Both the position numbers and the translations under genes were made by a program. A DNA stretch of 64,000 nt from Aquimarina sp040786285 (lineage in GTDB: Bacteria > Bacteroidota > Bacteroidia > Flavobacteriales > Flavobacteriaceae), in assembly GCF_040786285.1 (NCBI RefSeq), contig NZ_JBFMKQ010000001.1, positions 682,001-746,000 of the forward strand, given 5' to 3'. The notes beneath the pieces were generated by a model. The model was not told the origin of the DNA. It saw only the letters and a list, made by a program, of their open reading frames with translations, and ran no database searches. Position 1 is the first letter of the stretch. Every line of letters starts with the position of its first letter. Shown piece after piece: positions 44,135 through 52,905 of the stretch.

Positions 44135-44164
44135 TTTGATGACCTTCATTTTTTTATACCTTTG
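44135..44164 (+). promoter_or_regulatory. Bacteroidota-type promoter of the HU-CCDC81/SPOR gene
   Basis: TTTG at 44135-44138 is followed after 18 bases by TACCTTTG (44157-44164), a perfect TAnnTTTG box, 46 bp ahead of the ATG at 44211. Confidence 0.55.
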
Positions 44165-44210
44165 AGTTAATAACCACACACTGTACACGCAGCATATTTT
44201 AGAAGGGGAA

Positions 44211-45212
44211 ATGAATACTACAGCCAAATACATAAGCGAATTATTATATAGATACGAATGTGTAATCCTACCAGGTTTTGGTGCGTTTTTAACAAGGCGT
44301 CAACCTGCAATCATACAAGAAACTACTAATTCGTTTTACCCTCCCAAGAAGCTGATATCTTTTAATAGCCAATTGAAAAATAACGATGGCCTGTTAGCAA
44401 ATTATCTTGCTGTAGCAGAAGATATATCATACACTGATGCTGTAGCCAAAATTCAACGTTATGTCTTATCTCTTAATGAGAAGATATCACAAGGTAAACG
44501 TATAGAATTAGATCGTATAGGTGCATTTTATACTTCAGTAGAAAACACATTGCAATTTGAACCATTGCAAGAAGTAAATTACCTTACAGAGTCTTTTGGT
44601 TTATCTTCTTTTGTTTCTCCGGCAATCAACCGCCAAGTCGAAATAAAGCGTGAGGTATATAAAGAAGAGGTCGAAGCCATTGAAGAGACGATCCCTTTAA
44701 CATTTACTCCCGAAAAACGTAGAGAACGCCCTTATTTACAATACGCAGCAGCCGCAGCTATTGTTATAGGAATTGGTGGCTTTTTTGGATTGAAACAAAT
44801 TAGCGACAATACGATTAGTTATAACCACAAGGAATGGCAACAAGCAAATCAGGAAATCGAAAACAAAATACAGGAGGCCACATTTGAGATCTCTAATCCG
44901 CTACCAGCTATTAGCCTAAATCTTATAAAAGAAGAGGAAGAAACTAATACAGATTCTTATACTGAAACAGAAACTGTAACAGGAAAATATCATATCGTAG
45001 CAGGCGCTTTTAGAATTGCATCTAACGCTGATAAAAAAGTAAGAAGACTTAAAGATAAAGGTTTTGATGCCCGACTTGTTGGGATCAACAAATATGGATT
45101 GCATCAAGTAGTTTACGAAAGCTATAATGATCGATTAGAGGCATTAAGAGCATTGCGAAAAATTAAGAAAGAACAAAGCTCGAAAGCTTGGTTACTGGTA
45201 GAGGAACTATAA
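44211..45212 (+). CDS. HU-CCDC81 domain protein with C-terminal SPOR domain
   Basis: 333 residues. The N-terminal ~130 residues match the two HU-CCDC81 bacterial domains (ISELLYRYECVILPGFGAFL at about 7, and YVLSLNEKISQGKRIELDRIG at about 83). A transmembrane helix lies at about 180-200. The C-terminal ~75 residues are a SPOR domain (YHIVAGAFRIASNADKKVRRLKDKG, in short stretches) that binds denuded peptidoglycan at septa. The protein thus links a cytosolic HU-like region to the periplasmic cell wall and probably acts in division or envelope shape. It has its own perfect promoter box and is followed by a 205-bp gap. Confidence 0.87.
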   Translation: MNTTAKYISELLYRYECVILPGFGAFLTRRQPAIIQETTNSFYPPKKLISFNSQLKNNDGLLANYLAVAEDISYTDAVAKIQRYVLSLNEKISQGKRIELDRIGAFYTSVENTLQFEPLQEVNYLTESFGLSSFVSPAINRQVEIKREVYKEEVEAIEETIPLTFTPEKRRERPYLQYAAAAAIVIGIGGFFGLKQISDNTISYNHKEWQQANQEIENKIQEATFEISNPLPAISLNLIKEEEETNTDSYTETETVTGKYHIVAGAFRIASNADKKVRRLKDKGFDARLVGINKYGLHQVVYESYNDRLEALRALRKIKKEQSSKAWLLVEEL

Positions 45213-45392
45213 TCTATTAAAATTTTTCTTTCAAAGAAAATCACATTACATTCTATTTTTACTAACGTTTCTTATGATTTAAGTTAGGCATTCACATTTT
45301 TTGAAAGAAAATATGTGCAAATCTGCAATGCAAAGCTTTTTAGCCTAAAACACTTTTATCCAACTGTATAGTGTAAGTTGTTTTTACGTGAT

Positions 45393-45400
45393 TATCTTTG
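45393..45400 (+). promoter_or_regulatory. -7 box of the acyl-CoA thioesterase gene
   Basis: TATCTTTG is a perfect match to TAnnTTTG, 17 bp ahead of the ATG at 45418. No well-spaced TTTG -33 box is visible. Confidence 0.4.
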
Positions 45401-45417
45401 CCAAAATTTAGTATCAC

Positions 45418-45933
45418 ATGGAAGCCAGACATCCTTCAGAATCTTGTACCACTTTAACAGATTTAGTCCTAACAGGAGAAACCAATCCTCTTAATAATTT
45501 ATTCGGAGGAGAGCTTTTGGCTCGTATGGATCGCGCTGCAGGAATTGCAGCAGGTAGACATTCTCGAAGAATCGTAGTGACGGCTTCGGTTAATCATGTG
45601 GCATTTAATAAAGCTATCCCATTAGGTAGTGTCGTGACCGTTGAAGCAAAAGTTTCAAGAGCGTTTAGATCCTCTATGGAAGTTTATATTGATGTTTGGG
45701 TAGAAGACCGACAAAGCGGAGACAAAACCAAAGCTAATGAGGCCATTTATACCTTTGTTGCCGTTAATGAAAGTGGAAACCCCGTTAGCGTGCCCCCTAT
45801 TAAACCAGAAACCGCTCTGGAAAAAGAACGTTATGATGCTGCATTGCGTCGTAAACAACTTAGTTTAGTACTCGCTGGTAAGATGAAACCAGATGATGCA
45901 ACAGAATTAAAAGCTCTTTTTACATCATCATAA
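45418..45933 (+). CDS. Acyl-CoA thioesterase of the YciA/hotdog family
   Basis: 171 residues, a single hotdog domain. The family segments are NPLNNLFGGELLARMDRAAGIAA at about 20-42, ASVNHVAFNKAIPLGSVVTVEAKV at about 62-85 (given here in parts), and SMEVYIDVWVEDRQSG near 95. The region VAVNESGNPVSVPP near 120 closes the domain. Enzymes of this type hydrolyse acyl-CoA to free acid and CoA in the cytoplasm. It is monocistronic, with a -7 box directly ahead of it. Confidence 0.88.
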   Translation: MEARHPSESCTTLTDLVLTGETNPLNNLFGGELLARMDRAAGIAAGRHSRRIVVTASVNHVAFNKAIPLGSVVTVEAKVSRAFRSSMEVYIDVWVEDRQSGDKTKANEAIYTFVAVNESGNPVSVPPIKPETALEKERYDAALRRKQLSLVLAGKMKPDDATELKALFTSS

Positions 45934-46023
45934 TTCCTTAAAACTGTCATAAATTAAAGCAAGCGTAAAAAAGCTTTCTCAATTTTTGTTATATTTATAG
46001 TGAATAAAAATTCATTATACGTA

Positions 46024-47166
46024 ATGAAAAGAAAAAAAATTCTCATATCCCTTATTGTAACCATAGTAGGTTTAGTTCTATTGTTGGCTCTTTTTTTTCG
46101 CCTGCGCTATGGTGGCGGACAAGAATATCAAAATATCTCTACCCAGGCTCATTATAACAGCTCTCAATTAGAGCAAGTTATCGCCTTTGAAGAGCCCATT
46201 GGTAATGTAGCAGCAAGTAAAGATACTACTCAGACTACCAGGGTATTCTTTACCATTCATCCCGAAAGCCGCCCAGAAACTAACAAGCTTATGGAAATTA
46301 TTGATGGTAAGGCAGTTCCGTATCCCAATGAAGCATTTCAGGAAAAATTCAATACTATTTTAGGCGTTTTTACTGATCAACAGCATCGATTATGGGTTAT
46401 CGATCATGGTAATCATGGATTTGATCCTGTAAAAGTGGTCGCTTTTGATTTGGCGACAAATCAAATTGTTCATGACTATACTTTTCCTAATGATATTGCT
46501 AAAAAATTATCCTTTTTTAATGATCTTTCTGTTTCTGCTGATGGAAAATATCTCGCGGTTGCCAATGTGAGTTTTTTTGGCAAGAAACCAAGTATAGCTA
46601 TGTACAATCTCGAAACCGGAGAAAGCAAAAATCAATTAGAAAATCATCCAAGTGTACAGCATGAAGGTTATGTTCCGGTTACACCGGCTAAAAAAATGCG
46701 CTTTTTTGGAGGTGTCATCGATTTATTAACCGGTATTGATGGTATTGATTTTAGCCGTGATGGAAAATACATTTACTACGCTCCGATGGGACACAGTGGT
46801 CTATTTAGAGTTTCAACTGAAATCATCACAGACTTTACCAGGTCGGATGAAGAAATTTCAACCGCAGTAGAACGTGTAGCCGACAAACCATTAAGTGACG
46901 GTATTCGAACAGATTTTAATGGTAATGTTTACATCACCGATATAGAACATCAAGGAGTTTATGTTGTTACTCCAGAGAGAAAAGGTTTCACATTAATTAA
47001 AGATGAAAGAATACGTTGGGCAGATGGATTATCAATGACCAATGACGGTACTTTTTACCTTGCAGATAGTGATATCCCAAACCAGATGCTCCAGAGCAAA
47101 AAGCACATTGCCAAGCATGCTCCTTATTACATATACAGGTTTAAAGGGCTTGATTCAAATAAATAA
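46024..47166 (+). CDS. Secreted beta-propeller protein, SMP-30/major royal jelly protein-like
   Basis: 380 residues from the ATG at 46024; a GTG 24 bases upstream is in frame but the signal-anchor begins MKRKKILISLIVTIVGLVLLL. The rest has repeated beta-propeller blades such as GVFTDQQHRLWVIDHG, FNDLSVSADGKYLAVAN, DGIDFSRDGKYIYYAPMG and LSDGIRTDFNGNVYITDI, as in yellow/MRJP and SMP-30/gluconolactonase-like proteins. The membrane anchor suggests a periplasmic location. The reaction, if any, is unknown; lactonase activity is only a possibility. It is convergent with the DUF3667 gene, 18 bp apart. Confidence 0.75.
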   Translation: MKRKKILISLIVTIVGLVLLLALFFRLRYGGGQEYQNISTQAHYNSSQLEQVIAFEEPIGNVAASKDTTQTTRVFFTIHPESRPETNKLMEIIDGKAVPYPNEAFQEKFNTILGVFTDQQHRLWVIDHGNHGFDPVKVVAFDLATNQIVHDYTFPNDIAKKLSFFNDLSVSADGKYLAVANVSFFGKKPSIAMYNLETGESKNQLENHPSVQHEGYVPVTPAKKMRFFGGVIDLLTGIDGIDFSRDGKYIYYAPMGHSGLFRVSTEIITDFTRSDEEISTAVERVADKPLSDGIRTDFNGNVYITDIEHQGVYVVTPERKGFTLIKDERIRWADGLSMTNDGTFYLADSDIPNQMLQSKKHIAKHAPYYIYRFKGLDSNK

Positions 47167-47184
47167 GAATTATTAGTTTAATCC

Positions 47185-48018
47185 TTATTTGAACAGACCG
47201 ATTATTATCCCAATGATGACTGATAAAATCATTAAAACGATAAACATTAAAAGCAAAATCGCAAAAAATCGGAGTACTTTTAAAAGGGCTTTTCCTACAG
47301 ATAAATTATAAAACCTGGAATAAGCATAGGTATAATACCCTACGACCGTTAAAATTCCCAAAGAGAAAACACTCGGTGTAGTAACTAAGCTAAGTAAAAA
47401 GAAAATAGTGGTAGAAAGAAAAGTTACCCCTTGAATATAGGCGTTAATAATAAGGTGTTCACCATAATTATAGGGTTTCCAGAATGTTAGATAGGCAATT
47501 ATAGTATAAAAAGGTAAAAGCATGAAAGAAAACAAATTATAGTACTTCAATATTGCTTTCTGAATTTTCCCTCCTCGTTCTAGCTGTTCCTTTAATAACT
47601 CATTTTGGTCTACTACTTTTACACTATCAGACAAGCTTTCATCATTCTTCGTATCAGGTTGTATAACATCGTTCATCGCTTCCATTTGCTTCTTATTTAT
47701 CTCTCTAGTCAGACTAAGGTAATCTTCAGAAAACTGATTGAAAACTAATAACGAGATTGCGGCACCTATAGCAAAGAAACCAAATGGGTTTACGTATTTT
47801 TTTCTTGTTCCGTTAATGTATTCTTTAAAAAGGATATGAGGAGCACCAATAAGATTTCTGATCGTAACAAAATACCTATTATCCCAACCAAGAGCATTGA
47901 TAAAAAGATCGGACACCATGTTCTTAAATGTTATTCGTTTCTCGATTACTTTTGCTCCACATTCATCGCAAAACTTAGTTTTCGTTGGTAAATTCTTTTT
48001 ACAATTCTTACAATTCAT
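47185..48018 (-). CDS. DUF3667 family membrane protein with N-terminal zinc ribbon
   Basis: 277 residues. The N-terminus is a zinc ribbon (CKNCKKNL...CDECG at 3-21). The DUF3667 core (ITFKNMVSDLFINALGWDNRYFVTIRNLI, in shorter stretches, at about 29-57) is followed by four to five transmembrane segments (about 75-95, 160-180, 195-225, 245-275). The function of the family is unknown; it is common in Bacteroidota. It ends 18 bp from the convergent propeller gene and starts 51 bp after the TPR lipoprotein gene on the same strand. Confidence 0.8.
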   Translation of the reverse strand: MNCKNCKKNLPTKTKFCDECGAKVIEKRITFKNMVSDLFINALGWDNRYFVTIRNLIGAPHILFKEYINGTRKKYVNPFGFFAIGAAISLLVFNQFSEDYLSLTREINKKQMEAMNDVIQPDTKNDESLSDSVKVVDQNELLKEQLERGGKIQKAILKYYNLFSFMLLPFYTIIAYLTFWKPYNYGEHLIINAYIQGVTFLSTTIFFLLSLVTTPSVFSLGILTVVGYYTYAYSRFYNLSVGKALLKVLRFFAILLLMFIVLMILSVIIGIIIGLFK

Positions 48019-48069
48019 ATGTATACATTTAAGAAGGCTGATTTAATTTGAATCAGCTTTAATAATTTC

Positions 48070-48942
48070 TTATTTATTCCTGGAGATACTATCCGATATA
48101 GCATTCCTCAAGCTTTCTAGTTGTTGAGGGTATATTTGCCGAATTTCTTCTACATAATCTCTTTTACTATAATATCCCTGGTTGTAATTTTCAATAGCTT
48201 TATTTACTGAAATCAATGCCTCAGCATGGGCTTTATTGCGTGCCTGTAACAAAGCCTTATAATAATGACTATCGGCCGATACATTTTGATAGTATTGAAG
48301 TGCCTTATCAATATTTAAATTTGCTTTCTCCAGGTTCGAATTTTCAAAGTGTACTATACCCAAATATAAGAATGCGCTAGGCTCTACCCAATCTTCTCCA
48401 GAATCTTTAGTCACCGTGGCTATATGAGTATCAAAATAACGTATCGAATTAGTGTAATCCTTTAGTCCTAAATATGCGATACCTCTCCAATAATCAACAC
48501 TATGTCCCTGGGGAGAGTCTATAAAGTTTGGAGTGAGTGTATCACTTGCATTAAAGTCATCTATTGCCCTTTTATAATCTCTATAAAACCATAGGTATAA
48601 GTACCCTCTCCATGGCTGCCACATTTTAGGATCACACTCCACGGCCTTATCAAACCACCGTTTCCACTTGTGTGGTATTCCTCTTTTGAGATAAGGTACA
48701 GAATAGGCTCTTAACGCCTCACAATTTGTAGAATCTAATGCCAGAATATCATCTAATAATGTCATCCCAATGGGAGTTCCCTGAAAAGGACCATCAAATC
48801 CGTGTTTTGACACTTCTTCTTGATACATCTCTTTTGAAAGCTCTCTTCTTTGAGCTACAGATAAGTCATCATGATTTTTACTACATGAAATCAGAATCAG
48901 ACCCATAAAAAAACTAAGGAAGTATCTCAGCAATGTTTCCAT
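48070..48942 (-). CDS. TPR-repeat lipoprotein
   Basis: 290 residues from the ATG giving METLLRYFLSFFMGLILISC, a lipoprotein signal with lipobox LISC at 17-20. About six TPR-like helix pairs follow, e.g. WRGIAYLGLKDYTNSIRYFD and FLYLGIVHFENSNLEKANLNIDKAL. The proteins of this type are adaptor scaffolds. Its first 29 bases overlap the end of the upstream TonB-C-like gene, so the two are translated together. No enzyme domain is present. Its partner is unknown. Confidence 0.75.
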   Translation of the reverse strand: METLLRYFLSFFMGLILISCSKNHDDLSVAQRRELSKEMYQEEVSKHGFDGPFQGTPIGMTLLDDILALDSTNCEALRAYSVPYLKRGIPHKWKRWFDKAVECDPKMWQPWRGYLYLWFYRDYKRAIDDFNASDTLTPNFIDSPQGHSVDYWRGIAYLGLKDYTNSIRYFDTHIATVTKDSGEDWVEPSAFLYLGIVHFENSNLEKANLNIDKALQYYQNVSADSHYYKALLQARNKAHAEALISVNKAIENYNQGYYSKRDYVEEIRQIYPQQLESLRNAISDSISRNK

Positions 48943-49471
48943 TTTCAATTTTAAATAGTAAATACATGTAATGGTTATGAGTAGTCTCATACTTTTCCTT
49001 TTCTACTTGCCAGTTATCTTCTTTGATACTTAATTCTACCAATTGATTAACCAAGCTATCGGTAAGGTTAGAAATCCTCATATCTGTATCCAATTCATTA
49101 ACTTCGACATTACCCACCTTACCTTCGCAATTGATATGAAACCTAAGATTAAGATATCCCGTATCTTGGTAGTTCTTGTTCTTATAACTACCCCTAATCT
49201 TTTGTACAAAGGCTAATTTGTTTTCTCTATATATTCTAGGAGCAGAACTATGGTAATATCCTAGCAAGTGTTTATCGTCACACATTTCAAAACCTTCTGT
49301 AAATAATGCTTTTTCAAGGTTTACGTGCCCAATGTTGAAAGGGTGTTTATTTTTATCAACCGGGTATTTACCTTGATATTGATAATAAATATAACCCGCC
49401 ATAGCAGCAATAACCAGTACTGGGATAAGAATTATATAGCCTATAACTTTCAGAATTTTCTTTCTGCGCAT
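48914..49471 (-). CDS. Membrane-anchored protein with TonB-C-like periplasmic domain
   Basis: 185 residues. A transmembrane helix lies at about 9-30 (IGYIILIPVLVIAAMAGYIYY), then a periplasmic part. The segment GYLNLRFHINCEGKVGNVEVNELD (about 108-131) resembles the small beta-domain of TonB C-terminal-like proteins, but the usual TonB box and proline-rich region are missing. It overlaps the TPR lipoprotein gene by 29 bp, so the pair likely work together in the envelope. No function can be assigned. Confidence 0.62.
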   Translation of the reverse strand: MRRKKILKVIGYIILIPVLVIAAMAGYIYYQYQGKYPVDKNKHPFNIGHVNLEKALFTEGFEMCDDKHLLGYYHSSAPRIYRENKLAFVQKIRGSYKNKNYQDTGYLNLRFHINCEGKVGNVEVNELDTDMRISNLTDSLVNQLVELSIKEDNWQVEKEKYETTHNHYMYLLFKIENGNIAEILP

Positions 49472-49487
49472 ACAATTGATCTTATTA

Positions 49488-50717
49488 CTACATCCTATAA
49501 ATCCATGTTTGTGGATTTAATCGTTTGGCATTTTGATAGATTAGAAACTTCATAATCGCCCTACCCGTAGTTGGATTAGTACGCACCTGCCCAATGGATT
49601 GTTTTGTGGTTACTTTCTGGCCCTCTTTTACCAAAATATTCTCAATATTATAATAGGTAGTGATAAAGTTACCATGTCGTATTTGCACCAAACGACTGGC
49701 CCCTTTTAGCTTTTGGATAGCGATCACTTCTCCCTCAAAAATTGCTCTGGCCTTCTCTCCTGCCCTGGTTTCGATTTCTACACCACTACTGTTGATTTGA
49801 ATATTAGGGAGCGTAGGGTGCGGCTGACGGCCAAATTTCTTGGTTATTCTACCAGTACCAACGGGCCAGGGTAATTTTCCTTTGTTAGATGTAAAATTAT
49901 CTGCTAATACTTTTGCTTCGGCCGTTAATGCAAATGTAGTGGCAGAACCTTTTTTTGTTACTTTTTTACCGGCTTTCTTATTGGCTTTAGCAATGGCTTC
50001 TCTAATTAACTTCTCGATCGCCTTATCAATCGCATTGGCTTGCTTTTCTTTTTGCTTAATTTGTTTGGTGTATGTTCCTTGTTTCTTACGAATAGAAGCC
50101 ATTAAAACCCTCTGCTCTTTCTTCTCTTCCTGAAGCTTTTGTTGTGCTTCACGATTTTCGGCAATAAGGGTTTGCTTATCTTCTTTTTGTGTAGATAAAT
50201 CTCTATTTAGTTGCTGGAGTTGTTGTGTATTACTTTCTATTCGAATAGCCTGCTCTTTGCGATGTTCATTGTACTGTTTCATGTATTGCAATCGCTTATA
50301 GGCCTGTGCAAAATCAGAAGATGAAAGTAAGAACATTATCCTGCTCTGGTGAGAGTTGCTTTTGTATGATTTTTTAATCATTCTGGCATAGTCTTCTCTA
50401 AGCACTTTTAGCTCTTTGCGATATACGTCTATTTTCTTGTGATTTGTATTGATTTCTCTGGTCAACAAATTAGCTTGTTGATTAGTAATTTTTATAAGGT
50501 TTTGACGGGTGTTAATTTGTGCATTAATTGCTTCTACTTCATCCAGAACAGAACGCTCTTTAAGCTTGTTATCTGCTCGTAATTGTTTCATTTGCTCAAT
50601 TTCGTTCCTAAGACGTTGTCTTTCTTCTTCTAATTGTTGTTGTTTTGAACTTTGAGCAAAAGAAGAAGTACAAATCAACAATAAACTAATTAAATATGTA
50701 AGCTGTACTACTTTCAT
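49488..50717 (-). CDS. envC: EnvC-like murein hydrolase activator (coiled coil plus LytM domain)
   Basis: 409 residues. Signal peptide ending near SSFAQ, then a long coiled coil rich in Q/E/K/R (about 22-250). The C-terminal LytM/M23 domain (about 290-405) reads GVEIETRAGEKARAIFEGEV, then VQIRHGNFITTYYNIENILV. The zinc ligands of active M23 enzymes are not conserved (NSSGVEIE at the HxGxD site), as in EnvC-type activators that switch on amidases rather than cutting themselves. It overlaps the DUF4292 gene by four bases (ATGA) and ends a minus-strand envelope cluster. Confidence 0.87.
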   Translation of the reverse strand: MKVVQLTYLISLLLICTSSFAQSSKQQQLEEERQRLRNEIEQMKQLRADNKLKERSVLDEVEAINAQINTRQNLIKITNQQANLLTREINTNHKKIDVYRKELKVLREDYARMIKKSYKSNSHQSRIMFLLSSSDFAQAYKRLQYMKQYNEHRKEQAIRIESNTQQLQQLNRDLSTQKEDKQTLIAENREAQQKLQEEKKEQRVLMASIRKKQGTYTKQIKQKEKQANAIDKAIEKLIREAIAKANKKAGKKVTKKGSATTFALTAEAKVLADNFTSNKGKLPWPVGTGRITKKFGRQPHPTLPNIQINSSGVEIETRAGEKARAIFEGEVIAIQKLKGASRLVQIRHGNFITTYYNIENILVKEGQKVTTKQSIGQVRTNPTTGRAIMKFLIYQNAKRLNPQTWIYRM

Positions 50718-51490
50718 TGAATGGTGACCTCCTTATATCCTGATGGTATCTTAAACGGAAAACTTACCTTAGCATTGTAATCAACCTGTCTATATTCTAT
50801 ACCGATTGATGTTTTATCTTTTCCTTGCAATGCTTCTATGTAAATTTCTTTGGGAAACTCTTGATTTCCTACTTTTTGATAACTTTGATAATTGATTGCT
50901 AGGTTTCTATTTTCTATGGGCTGTTTTAATTGCTGAGAAGCCATTTTAAAACTATCAGGATGTATTAAAAACAAGCGCTCGAACAGAGCAATTTCTGCCT
51001 TAGGTCGAAGTTGATATACCTTATCTGTAATCGACGATTTATATTTATCTTCTCTTAAATTAAACAACGCCTGACCCAGAAGCATTTGCTGAACTTTATC
51101 AAAATCGAGATCCTCTGTGCCTAACCACTCACTTAACACTTTAAAATCGCCATCAAAGTATGTATTGTTGATTTTTTCGTAATAACTCACTTTTTCTGGG
51201 GTAATCAATGCTTTAGCCAAGGTAATCCCTAACATCTTAACACTTATCCAAATGATTTTATCTTTCTCAAACCGAAGCGTAGCATTAGGACTAAATGATT
51301 GTTTACCATCATCATATTTTACCTTTACTTTGGTATTAAGTGTTTCAAAATTAAAGGATCGATTGTAGTGATTGGCAATAACCTTTTCTGCACTCAGTTT
51401 TTTGATTCCGGATTCGCTAACAGCTTTAGTACCTTTACAGGAGTTTAGTACCATCAAAGAAAAGCATAGTAGATATAATATTTTATTCAT
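50714..51490 (-). CDS. DUF4292 lipoprotein
   Basis: 258 residues with lipobox LNSC at 15-18. The body matches DUF4292: FNFETLNTKVKVKYDDGKQSF at about 47, then FEKDKIIWISVKMLGITLAKALI near 74, and the final KVSFPFKIPSGYKEV. The fold resembles LolA/LolB-type beta-barrels that carry lipids or lipoproteins, and DUF4292 proteins usually neighbour EnvC in flavobacteria. It lies between the TPR protein (6-bp gap) and EnvC (4-bp overlap). A role in outer membrane assembly is inferred. Confidence 0.82.
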   Translation of the reverse strand: MNKILYLLCFSLMVLNSCKGTKAVSESGIKKLSAEKVIANHYNRSFNFETLNTKVKVKYDDGKQSFSPNATLRFEKDKIIWISVKMLGITLAKALITPEKVSYYEKINNTYFDGDFKVLSEWLGTEDLDFDKVQQMLLGQALFNLREDKYKSSITDKVYQLRPKAEIALFERLFLIHPDSFKMASQQLKQPIENRNLAINYQSYQKVGNQEFPKEIYIEALQGKDKTSIGIEYRQVDYNAKVSFPFKIPSGYKEVTIQ

Positions 51491-51496
51491 TAATCG

Positions 51497-52873
51497 TTAT
51501 GATTTTTTCTGAAGTTGAATTACTTTTTGTTTATATTCTGAAGCTTTTTCGATATTCCCAAGTTTTTGATATGCTTCACTGATTTGTGTATAAAAATCAG
51601 ATTCCATTTTTAGATCATCTATGATATAGTCTATCCCAAGTGTAAGTGTTTCTATAGCTTCTTTTGATTTTTCTATATTAATTAATGACACGCCATTTAT
51701 TAAATAGAAGATAGGTTGTGCGGGATACATTTCTAACGCTAATTTACTTCCAATCTCGGCTTTCTCATATCGTTTTAAATCCAATTGTAAGAGTAAAATT
51801 CTTTTGAGCAACCCAAAGTCGTTAGCATTACTTTTGATGCCTCTTTCGTAAAAATTGAGGGCTTGTTCCTTTTGATCTTTTTTATAATAGTAATGCCCTA
51901 GTTCGGTAAGTACTTTTGCATTATTCTCACCAGCAGAAAGTAAGGTTACAATTTCTGATAATTGAGATTCATATTGCGGGTTTTTATCTAGAAAGAGTAA
52001 AAAATCATTGACTACTTTATACTTAGATTCGATCTCTATCTCATTGCTTTTTAGAGTAATCTTCATAGACCTAATTGCCTCATCCGTCTTATTATCCTCT
52101 AAATAAAATTTATATAGAGCAAGATGAACGAGTTCTGACTTTGGCTTTTCCTTTAGGAGTAGTTTCGCTGTTTTATATGCTTTATCCTTTTGATTACCCT
52201 GACTATAAAGATAAATTAGGTTCAAGTAATTTTGCTCTACCTTAGGTTTCTCATTAATAGTATTTTCTAACCTGGCAATCTGATTATTAGGATTGGTAAT
52301 TTTTGAGGAGATCCTTTTTCGTAAACTATCACGGTATTGATCTCTACCAAACTCTTCGTTTAATTCATCGATAGCGGTTAAAGCATCATCATATCGTTTC
52401 TCATGAAAATATAGATTCGCCAATTGCTCCTTAAACATAGGATTATAATCCACTAGTTTCTCGACGATTTCTATTGATTCTTTGTATTTACTTTGCTTAA
52501 AATAGGATTCGAACAATAATTCTAAAACATACCTGTTGTTAGGTTTCTCTTTGCTGCGTACTTTATTAAAATTATCTTCTGCCTGCTTGTATAATTTAAG
52601 TTCAAGGTAATTTTTTCCTAACTCTAAATACAAATAATTAGGTGTAGGATCAATTGCTATACACTTTTGCAAGGCTTCAATTGCTTTATCATGATTGGTA
52701 ATTGCCTTTTGTTTTAGTGCCTCAAAAAAGTTTTCCTGAAACTCATCTGAAACATTGCCCAAATCATCAATATTTACTTCCTGCTTGGGTTCTATTTCTT
52801 GAGAAATAGACATATAGTTTCCCATTACAAGAAATAGACATAAAAGGCTTGTATGTTTCCAATATTTAATCAT
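51497..52873 (-). CDS. Secreted TPR-repeat protein of the envelope cluster
   Basis: 458 residues. Signal peptide ending near YMSISQ, then about ten TPR-like units across the whole length, such as AIEALQKCIAIDPTPNYLYL, LYFHEKRYDDALTAIDELNE, and ALNFYERGIKSNANDFGLLK. No enzyme domain is seen. It sits in a compact cluster between the sugar nucleotidyltransferase (32-bp gap) and DUF4292 gene (6 bp). TPR scaffolds in this position may help outer membrane or cell-wall assembly; no more can be said. Confidence 0.8.
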   Translation of the reverse strand: MIKYWKHTSLLCLFLVMGNYMSISQEIEPKQEVNIDDLGNVSDEFQENFFEALKQKAITNHDKAIEALQKCIAIDPTPNYLYLELGKNYLELKLYKQAEDNFNKVRSKEKPNNRYVLELLFESYFKQSKYKESIEIVEKLVDYNPMFKEQLANLYFHEKRYDDALTAIDELNEEFGRDQYRDSLRKRISSKITNPNNQIARLENTINEKPKVEQNYLNLIYLYSQGNQKDKAYKTAKLLLKEKPKSELVHLALYKFYLEDNKTDEAIRSMKITLKSNEIEIESKYKVVNDFLLFLDKNPQYESQLSEIVTLLSAGENNAKVLTELGHYYYKKDQKEQALNFYERGIKSNANDFGLLKRILLLQLDLKRYEKAEIGSKLALEMYPAQPIFYLINGVSLINIEKSKEAIETLTLGIDYIIDDLKMESDFYTQISEAYQKLGNIEKASEYKQKVIQLQKKS

Positions 52874-52905
52874 AAAACTCTACGAAGTTGTTCCCTCATC
52901 ACGAA

